Of a DNA stretch of 64,000 nucleotides, positions 55,735 through 64,000 are shown piece by piece. Under the pieces are notes generated by a model. It made no database searches and was not told the origin of the DNA. It was given only the letters and a program-made list of their open reading frames with translations. Position 1 is the stretch's first letter, and the number at the start of each line of letters is the position of its first letter. The stretch covers positions 9,984,001 to 10,048,000 of the forward strand of contig NC_088316.1 of NCBI RefSeq assembly GCF_910592395.1. The letters are read 5' to 3'. The DNA comes from Lineus longissimus. Taxonomy: Eukaryota; Nemertea; Pilidiophora; Heteronemertea; Lineidae. Both the position numbers and the translations under genes were made by a program.

Positions 55735-56575
55735 CGAACCTATTGTATGTAAACGACCTCTCAGAAGTTATTGGCCAGAATTCAGTTGTGTCTTTATTTG
55801 CAGACGATTCAAAGATGTATTATATAGGTTGATAAAGTCGATCGTTGGAGGATTGATGACCTCGATAATGTAGCCCGTTGGTGTAAAACGTGGGGAATGA
55901 GTCTAAACGTAATTAAGTGTCAATTCATGAGCATCACTAGGAAGCGTAACCCTACGGTATTCTATTATATTATTCATGGTCGTGTTTTGACTAGATAGGA
56001 ACAGAGGGTCTCTTATTTGAATCTCTGATCAGGTCAAAATTAGAATATATTTCCGTATCTTGTGAACACATCGCTGAAGACAACCTGGTAAAGTTAGAAA
56101 GGGTTCAACTCAGAGCCTCACGGCATATGTAAGGTGGTGAGCTGAGTTATAAAGAGAGGCTCTCTGTTCTTGATATGTTATCCTTGTCTTATAGGCGGGA
56201 GATGTCTGATCTCAAATTTTTGCATTATAATTATTTTATTCGAAAGGTCGATCCTGATACTTCAGATTATATTTCATTTCAAGAAAGAAAGGGTGACAAT
56301 ATGCCGTCGGAGCGTTTTGACCCAGACAATTTGCGCGCTCATGGGTTAGGCGTTGCAGGTGTCCAACTTGTCGATTTTTAATAAATTATGCTTTACTATT
56401 TCATTCTAGGGGTCCCGTAGTATGGGTCTTGATTGACCATCGGCGCTCCCTTTTTAGCACCTAACTTTTTTAATGCTGTAACTTTGTTTTATTGCAGTTA
56501 TATCATTATTGTTGTATTGTTCTCTGTATATTTTACGTTGCTGGTGCTCAATAAAGCTATGAAAATGTTTTAAAA
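55735..56575 (+). pseudogene. degenerate LINE related to the 972-4310 family
   Basis: Frames on the plus strand give LLYVNDLSEVIGQNS, VVSLFADDSKMYYIG (catalytic box), DNVARWCKTWGMSLNVIKCQ, ITRKRNP, then after an internal deletion SKLEYISVSCEHIAEDNLVK, SYKERLSVLDMLSLSYRREM and a C-terminal frame (56175-56381). The order and wording parallel the RT at 2307-4364 (for example FADDSK, LNPIKCQF, SYRREI), but stops, frameshifts and the missing segment show an older, dead copy. A short 3' untranslated region ends with CTCAATAAAGCTATGAAAAT. Confidence 0.78.
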
Positions 56576-56656
56576 ATTGAAAATGGCCGCAGCAAACTGA
56601 CCATCTGCCGAGTTGTGTCACTTTATCTTCAGATATCTTGCCCAAGGGTCTGGTTT

Positions 56657-56945
56657 AAGGAATTGATACCGAACTGGATGTATTGATTGTCTCACGAAAA
56701 TCGCGAGGGTGGAGCTGAAATATTGGCCAAAACCTCGGCAGGGTGAGCTGAAATATTGGCCAAAACCTCGGCAGGGTGGAGCTGAAATATTGGCCAAAAC
56801 CTTGGCAGTGCCGAGGTTTTGGCAGTGCCGAGGTTTTAGCCAATATTTCAGCTCCACCCTGCCGAGGTTTTGGCAAATATTTCAGCTCCACCCTCACGGT
56901 TTTCGTGAGACAATCAATACCTCCAGCTCGGTATCAATTTCTATT
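56657..56945. mobile_element. palindromic foldback with 35-bp minisatellite arms
   Basis: Outer ends AATTGATACCGAACTGGATG and, inverted, AATTGATACCGAGCTGGAGG, then ATTGATTGTCTCACGAAAA in both. Inside are three units of GGTGGAGCTGAAATATTGGC plus CAAAACCTCGGCAGG on the left and two inverted on the right, meeting at CAGTGCCGAGGTTTTGG repeats. The whole 290 bp is one fold-back structure without a loop domain. No gene. AATT at both edges may be part of the end or a 4-bp duplication. Confidence 0.85.
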
Positions 56946-59900
56946 ATAAAATATATCAAATTAAACAACGAAAAATTTGATTTCAAAAGTTTTTTTACAG
57001 CTGAATTCAGGACGAGCCTTCGTTTGCGCATATTGCATTTACACTGTAAAGTGCGGTTCGGGTAAATCAATGTATTTTAGAATTACGGAAAATAGTAAAT
57101 TTCGATGTTGACACCTTTACAGATGACGATATAAGAAATGAGAAATATGACAGATAATACATCCAATGTTTTAAGAATTCTCAGTAAGACTGGGCATTTA
57201 AAGGAAAAGTAACACAACTAACCAGGGATTTAACCCTATCGAATGCAGAATTTATTGAAAAGTTAATTTTATAATCTATCTACATTTATTGCTAGAACCC
57301 AATAGCTAAAATGAAACGAGTAGTTGTTTATGCAAGTGTTTAAAAGACCTGTGAAAAAAACATCATGATCATTATATCCGGTCAATATATTTGGCCAAAA
57401 CACGTCCAATACATACAAAAGGCTGATGCAAAAACAGGTACGTTAGCAATATCGAAGTCGTGAAGCAGATACGGGATTGATTAAAAGATAACTTGTTTGC
57501 AAGATTTCCTTTGGATGACAGAGTGCATAATTTTGAAATTATCAGCACTAACCGCGTATTTCCTGGCGAATTTTAATGACATTTTCATTTATTGTTTAAT
57601 GTGCCAAGTTCTATTTAAAAGTATCTATTCGAAAATATCTGCCATCCTCCAGACTAATCAGCAAAGGGTTCCAACGAGGAGAATATTATTCACTTGTATA
57701 TTCACAAACCTCTAATCTGGAAATTGCGTTGTGTCCCAACATTAGATTTAAGAAGAAAAAAACTTTGAATAAATTGGACCAGTAGTTACCAGCAACTGCC
57801 AGAGGGAACCTAACGAGGACATTTTCATTTCTGAAAACGAAATGTATTAAAACTGATAGTGTATTCTACAGGGCATAGTTGCATTATTCCGCGACTAAAA
57901 TAGAACAGAATGGACATCCTCTTTAATTCTGATGCACTTTATCTTTGTAGATTTAATGCGGGGTGGGAATTATTTCTCAAGTTTAACGGCCATACAAATT
58001 CTTACCCAAGGAAATAAATGGCTATGATCAGAATAAAAACACTCCGCCACAGACAGTAAACAAGTACAGTGCATTCGGATATACTAAGAGTGGGAAATGC
58101 ATGCAATACGTATTTCGATTTTGAGTCAAGCAAAGATGTGTTGGAAATAAGGTCTTTCTGACAATATCTAAACCTGTCCACGACTCATTCAAATCGAGTA
58201 ACGTCGAAGGGACCCTCACTCCGCCATACGGCCCAAGTATCTTCATGATAGAAGAATGGTCTTTGAGCCGCGAAAAAACATTCAAGGTTTTTCAGTCGAC
58301 TAAAATATATGCCTACTTTAGGGATTTTCCAGTAAAATGTAAAAAAAATAAGGGGGTACGCCGTTCGTGATTACTCATGGTCCAGTTAAATAGAAATCCG
58401 GCAATACACAATGCCGTAGTGCAGTTATTATGTGTACAAATTTGTTTAAACTTGGCATTTATAGTATTTTTATATTTTTCTACACAATGACAAAGTGGAA
58501 ACTTATATTTAGTACGTATTTCCACAATAGGACATTTTTAAATTCAATTACAAATTCAAAATATTTAACGAACGGCCTTTAAAGTTCTTTCTGAATCTCA
58601 AAAGCCTTCGGGGTTTCACTTATATTTTTAAGATCTGACACGAGTCAGGCATGCCACTTGATATGGGCCTCGGTGAAATAACAGTTACGCGTAATCCAAA
58701 TTACCGACACGTGAAGCTTGTATCGTTTCTGCTATATAGTTTAGTATATAGGCATTCTTGTGCTCCAGAAGTGCATGGTATTGCCAGGTTATCCATCAAT
58801 CCGAATTTTCCATACGTTCGGTTGTTAGTTTATGCACGGTACCCAATCGGCGACCGTGTATAGATCCCGGTAACAAATATTTACCCTATGTTTTCTTAAA
58901 CGAATTTTAGAGAGTGTAATACTTCTTTGAGGACTTTGAATCAGCGCCGTAGTCGGCAGAAGTGCGAGAAAACAATTCAAGACTTTGCATACGATTGTGC
59001 ATGCAATTGAAAGGTTTACTCACCAGTGCGTGTATTCTCACCGCCGGTATAGGGTCAATCGATTGACAGCGTAGTAATAGATCGATAATTTATCTTAAAA
59101 AGGATCAGAATTCGCGACTAGATCTGCCCAACAGCAACTAGATGTTTATCAAACAAGTCAAAGGGCGTTACCCCGATCAGTTTTACACTTCGCAGACAAC
59201 CCGGTTTCTAAGAAATTCAGTTTCTAATAGATTCAATCAGATTGAGAAAATGATCTTGCCCCGACCTTTCCGTTGACGAACTATGGTCGTGGGCGAATTA
59301 TCTTCGTGCAAATTATCCAGGGACGAAGTATTATCCAGAGCCTAGCTTTGCAGCCTGCCGTAACCCCTTTTTTATGCCAGTTGAATTCGAAGGCGAGTAC
59401 AGGAGCAAAATGTACAATCATCAAACGGGTTATACGTACATCTGTTACCGTATCCTGCCATGTACATGTACGGCAACAGGAGTACAACACGTTTCTGAGA
59501 CACAGTTTTACTGCTGAACTGATCAATGATAATTTATAGAAGACTGGAAATGAACCTGGAATGTAATATAATCGTCAATAATTACTGCATAATGAAACTG
59601 TAATGTGTGCACTTTCCACATTTGGTTTATAACAAAATCTATATTTATATCTGTATCTGAAATAATCTTAATCTAATAGCTCCTTAGCTGGGGACATGTT
59701 ATTTGTGACAATCACTGTTCTGGCATACGTATTGCATCTTGCTTTTACCTTGTTTTGGGGCAATGCAATTCAGCCTAAGGTCGTGCTTGAGCGTTTTGTA
59801 TACATACAAGTTTCGATTTGAATTGAGGGATCAAATCAAATAGTTGAATATTTAGTTCCCCCCCCCCCCGATTTGGAGTCAAACAACCAACTAATGAGTT

Positions 59901-60311
59901 GTTATCTGAATTCCAATCAAGTGATTAAAGCTGGGAGTACTCATAGGTAAATGAATGCGAGATCATGCCTCCGAAAAACCCGATAAGATTTTTTTTTATA
60001 GATTGTTACCTGGATTCGTAATAATTACCTTAGTTTCGTCATTAGGTTTTGTTTAGTAATGTGCTCTTGACCTGTTTCAGTGTCCGCTATCATAAAACAC
60101 CGATTCCTGGACGAACCTTTGCCAAATATTCAGTCAGAATTCCACACGGGACAGGGTAGGGATGTTTGTACTGTGCCCACCGGAAGTAACTGCTGAATCC
60201 GAATGACATGCATGGCATGGCATGACCGCGCGTTGTCGCTAATCACGTTACATAGATAGATTTTTGGAGTTTTCGTGAGCAAATCCGCGCGCCCTACGCG
60301 CTGGGTAGCGC
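56946..60311. other. no gene recognised
   Basis: About 3.4 kb with short frames only (for example 57497-57715, 58028-58285, 58651-58863, 59273-59539), none with a domain. A C run is at about 59858-59869. AAGGTTTTTCAGTCGAC at 58276 resembles the motif cluster at 37409-37570. Confidence 0.4.
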
Positions 60312-60319
60312 GTCAAAGA

Positions 60320-61100
60320 GGCTTGTGGTGTTCGACTCGATGACTCGACGACGCGATGGCTCGATGACGCGATCGTTACTATGGATTTTGCTAAAATACG
60401 GAATCCCATGATCCTGGTCTCCGGGCTACCGCTCCAATGGCAGAGGTTTTAGCTCGGCCTTCCCATACCCAGCTACGGTATGTGGAAGGATGTGCCCCCC
60501 CCCCCCCCGCCATGGCCACTGAAGATAGGTCCCCGCGGTTGATTTTGATATTTAAAGGACTCGCCGAAGTTTCATAGCATGCAAAATGACCGGAGATTTA
60601 ATTGACACACAAGCTTCTAGTGGCTAATGTCAGATGTCATGTGGTGTTGTGTTTTCTCATTTGGTGATGCCGGTTTGGACATTTCCACTTCTGCCGTGCT
60701 GAACGGATATCCAGAGCCAATCTTGTCTCCAGGAAATCGCGTGTCATTTTAACATTGGAATTTCTGCTTGTAAAGAACCTGGGTAGGAGGTTGATCTGAA
60801 CCAGCTATATTTAGGTGTATTTAGCTGTAGTCACGGTAAGATACCAGTGGCTTGCATAGCAACATGGCGCATGGTTTTATCAAAAATGCGAACTTGTAGG
60901 AAACGAAAAATGGTCGTATTAGATACGGTGAAAACAGCTGGAAAGGGATTGGTAATGATCGGTTCTTTTTTATTTTCCTCCACCTATGATTCTATGTATA
61001 AATTACAGTCCAAGCAGTGATATTCTTTTAAAAAATTCCAACTTGATTGCGTCATCGAGTCATCGCGTCGTCGAGTCATCGAGTCGAATACCACAAGCCC
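60320..61100. mobile_element. foldback (TU-like) element with 8-bp target duplication
   Basis: Exact direct repeat GTCAAAGA at 60312-60319 and 61101-61108. Ends GGCTTGTGGTGTTCGACTCG and, inverted, GGGCTTGTGGTATTCGACTC, arms of about 55 bp. Each arm is mostly 8-bp tandem units of the form CGATGACT, CGACGACG, CGATGGCT. The interior (60380-61035) is non-coding with a C run at about 60497-60508. Same plan as 1204-2292: tandem-repeat arms and 8-bp duplication. Confidence 0.87.
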
Positions 61101-61533
61101 GTCAAAGACACGCCACCGAGGCGCCAATGACGCGATGTACGTGATGTCAATAGTGATTTGGACTGTACCCTAATCGGAAATTAAGTATGTGTTACTAAGA
61201 AGATGAGCAAGGCAATAACTTGCGTTTTTCTTTTTCTTAAACGGTTTTAATTGGGAGAACTTGTTACTTTCTTGCTGATGATTGTTCACCAATGACCACT
61301 ATTTTTAAACTGTATAGCGTTTGAAGTCAGTGAAAACATGAAATGGTAAACTGACGAAAATTTCTAATGTGTCATGAAGAACCAAAAAAAATTCCAATAC
61401 CTTTTGCCTGAGAAGATTTGGCCCTTCTAAAAAAAACAAGTTCCAAACTTGCCAGTAAGACCATATTTTGTTTATTGGCAAAAATCATCAAAATGCACAT
61501 TAATGTCATGGTTTATAGGTCAGCACAGATTGG
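61101..61533. other. no gene recognised
   Basis: Short stretch between two foldback elements; no credible frame. Confidence 0.45.
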
Positions 61534-62593
61534 TACGGTGGCTGGGAAAGGAGATCGATTTTTTTTCTGGGTGGGATGACTTATTCAGTGAGGGGGACGA
61601 CTTTTTATCTCAATTGGTTAGGTCGGGGGGACGACTTATTATTTTGGGGGGACGACTTACAAAAACTAAAAACGAAGATAAAAAGAAATTCAAGAAATTT
61701 CTTTTTCTTGCATTTTGCCGTAATTTTTTTATTATCTCGGGGGGCGACTTACGAAAATGAGGCTGGGCTTACTGAACTTTACGAAACGGTTTCGGCGTAA
61801 TCGCCATAAATGTCCAGTTAGGCATTACCATGACACGATCGTCCGCTGATCATACTCCGGTGCCGCTTACTGAGCAATTCGTTTGAACCCCATTCCGACC
61901 TGAGAACATCTCAACTAGTCAGCTTCAATGAATCGATTTGCAATATTGTAAATCCATCGCAAACGAAGCCATGCATTGCAACTCAAATATGTGCATTGCA
62001 TCGCTCAATGTCCGTTCTACTTGCGATTCATCAACAAGTTTCAATGGTAAAGGACGTCGCACAACCGGCCTTACATTGTAGAGTGATTTTATTGCAACTT
62101 GTTTCATTGCATTAAATCGCTAATTATGAGATGAGTTTGGTCTTGAAAACAACAAGAAACACAATAATGAATTGCAGCTCGATTCATTGCAACTACATGT
62201 AACTGCAACAAGCTGAGTCGCTTTCAACTTCAAACGAATCTCTCAGTGTGCGGCTGGCATACCGGAGTATGATCAGTGCGAACAATCTCGTCATGTTAAT
62301 ACCTGACATGTAAGGTGATTACGGCGAAATCGTTTTGTCCCGTTAAATAAGCCCAGCCTCGTTTCAGTAAGTCGTCCCCCCGAGATAATGAAAAAGACGG
62401 CAAAATAAAAAACAATTCTTGAAAAAATATTTCTTCCTTTTTTGTTTTTGTAAGTCGTCCCCCGACTTAGTAAGTCGTCCTCCGGGATAATAAGTTGTCC
62501 CCCTGACTTAATAAGTCCCCCCCCCCCCCCCCGACTTTTAAATAAGTCGTCCCGCCCAGAAAAAAAATCCGATGTCCTTTCCGTGCCACCGTA
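61534..62593. mobile_element. foldback element with ~350-bp arms and GGGGGACGACTTA repeats
   Basis: Left end TACGGTGGCTGGGAAAGGAG; right end, inverted, TACGGTGGCACGGAAAGGAC. Each arm has an outer domain of GGGGGACGACTTA-type units (left 61588-61755; right 62370-62545) and an inner unique domain (GAGGCTGGGCTTA, then TTTCGGCGTAATCGCC-like, then CTGATCATACTCCGGT). The centre is about 61880-62250. Small frames at 61449-61800 come from the repeats. The ends are shared with 6285-6786. A target duplication is not clean (GATTGG appears near both edges, offset by 4 bp on the right). Confidence 0.85.
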
Positions 62594-64000
62594 GTACGAT
62601 TGGCGATTCCAATTTCACCCATCACAGCCATCTATTCACCACGTTGTGACAAGTATACTTTCTTTTCCTAAGCCACACCTCCGTTGAGGATGATACCCTT
62701 ACTCTACCTACCAAGTCTTATCTAAGGTATGAATCTTATCAGCTGAATTAGCGTCACTTATGGGTTACTGACTGTGCAGGGGCTATGAAAGTCAATATTC
62801 AGCTAAAAACACTTAGGGTTCTATGCGAAACAGTGCGCTACAGGAGACATTACGCGCGTTTCATGATCTGCTTGAATAATAATATTTGTTTGATAATTGA
62901 ATGCATACGCACATTATGTGTATACTGATGATGTTTATGTAAGGCTCTCATTTTGCGCGGGAGGATTACGCGCTATCCAGAATGGCCGAAACGCATGTCA
63001 TGTCATGTCCAATTGTCTTGCCTAAAGCTCGGAGGCAGTCGTTACTCCTAGTAAGTAAGGTATGTGGTCCTGAGTTCAGCAAGCCTCTCCATCTGTAGTG
63101 ATAGGAACACTTTTAAACTGCAGTTATATCATTATCTCACACCCGCTAGATAGCGCAACTTATCAGTATAATATTTATATATGTCAGCAGTAATCATATG
63201 TCATTTTGATTTGTATCAACCTGGAATGATTGTGATAACGTTTGGTAAAAAATGCTGGACTCGATGGAACCAATTTCTTATTTACTTTCCACTTCGCGAT
63301 TAACAACTTGTTTCTTACATGTATATTCTTATATCTTATTTGTCAGATACTTTCACCAAAAACAACACATGTACCATTTAATCATTTATTGTGGGATTTA
63401 TAGACCCTCTCCATTGATATATTTTACGACATCCTTCGACAGTCGAAGAGCCCAGGGCCATTTATTTTCCGGAAACTATCATCAATCTAATGGCCAGGAG
63501 CACTCTCTGGCAAGGTGGCAGCCAACAGGGGTATGCATCGGTCATCTTATCCAGCGGATCAGTTTCCTTCTTTGGGTGGTATGACTTGTGAACGTGCTTC
63601 TTCTACACTGCTGAGGTTCCGAACCCCATGGACAACATGTCTATTTGAGAAACTCCGAGCTAATTTTTTTTATGCAAAAATCGTTGCTCAACCCCGAATA
63701 CGCCACTTACTTTGTGGAATGGTTTGTGACTTGAGTTGACAATAGCTACAATAACCTTAAGGTTATCTTGTTGTAAATATGAACTGTTAATTCAATCTAA
63801 CAGCCCGTCCGAGAAAACAAGGCAAACATTTTCGTTGTTCCTTGACGTTACGTCCAATGCTTTATGGATGAATCCGCCGAACTTCCTAAACTTGTACATG
63901 CATGCACTGCCATCTAGAACGTTCACGAATATTATATCCTATGCCTTTTGCGTATCTCTTCTCCTCTCTGACTCTATAGAGCATGCATGGCTGTCCGCAT
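62594..64000. other. no gene recognised
   Basis: Small frames at 63252-63584 and 63515-63739 overlap and have no recognisable domain. AGTAATGACGTACT-like structure is absent and no repeat partner is seen within the window. Confidence 0.4.

Noticed and set aside
56618-57065. Frames of 79-118 codons with repeated peptide units
   Set aside because: They translate the 35-bp minisatellite of the palindromic element and appear on both strands.
61449-61800. 103- and 74-codon frames rich in acidic and glycine residues
   Set aside because: They come from the GGGGGACGACTTA tandem repeat in the foldback arm.

Overview
The window looks like gene-poor, repeat-rich animal nuclear DNA. There are no prokaryotic operons and no ribosome-binding-site-led genes. 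Long stretches have no open frame, and what is recognisable is almost all transposon material: non-LTR reverse transcriptase (RT) fragments with short-repeat 3' tails, a Ty3/gypsy-type RT remnant, a pogo/Tigger-type transposase remnant, a tRNA-headed SINE, several MITE families, satellites and many inverted-repeat (foldback) elements. The AT-leaning sequence, frequent TACATGTA-type words and foldback elements with tandem-repeat arms suggest a marine invertebrate. A deuterostome such as an echinoderm, hemichordate or lancelet is plausible, but the species is not established. I found no host gene I could name.

Layout. 1-4.3 kb: a minus-strand LINE (3' tail at 972, RT frame 2307-4364) split by a 1.09 kb foldback element. 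6.3-10.9 kb: a foldback element, then copy A of a dispersed duplication carrying its own insertions (a MITE at 8653-9098 and a 92-bp-arm hairpin at 9319-9517). 11.5-17.3 kb: LINE debris and featureless DNA. 19.4-25 kb: a dense cluster with a SINE, a 3 kb imperfect palindrome, and MITEs at 23584 and 24347 (the latter with an 8-bp target duplication), then a second SINE. 26.9-29.7 kb: copy B of the duplication, with a mariner-like MITE. 30.1-33.65 kb: inverted arrays of a ~150-bp satellite flanking a gypsy RT remnant and a second mariner-like MITE. 37.4-40.3 kb: a reversed copy of the 23584 MITE, another inverted-repeat element and a 21-bp minisatellite. 41.9-50.8 kb: LINE 3' end, pogo pseudogene, tandem repeats, inverted-repeat elements, the third mariner-like MITE and satellites. 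51.6-56.9 kb: a small element, two degenerate LINEs and a palindromic foldback. 60.3-62.6 kb: two foldback elements with tandem-repeat arms.

The main pattern is that several apparently different elements (1204-2292, 6285-6786, 23584-24067 with 37696-38263, 56657-56945, 60320-61100, 61534-62593) share one architecture: inverted termini that are, or directly abut, short tandem repeats. Two of them, plus a MITE at 24347 without tandem repeats, have 8-bp target duplications. This resembles the TU/foldback class described from sea urchins and flies. The variety in one window, and two elements sharing their ends but not their minisatellite, are the best leads here.

Limits: boundaries were read by eye and are usually good to about 10-50 bp. 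Spliced host exons cannot be excluded. Most small open frames look like chance.
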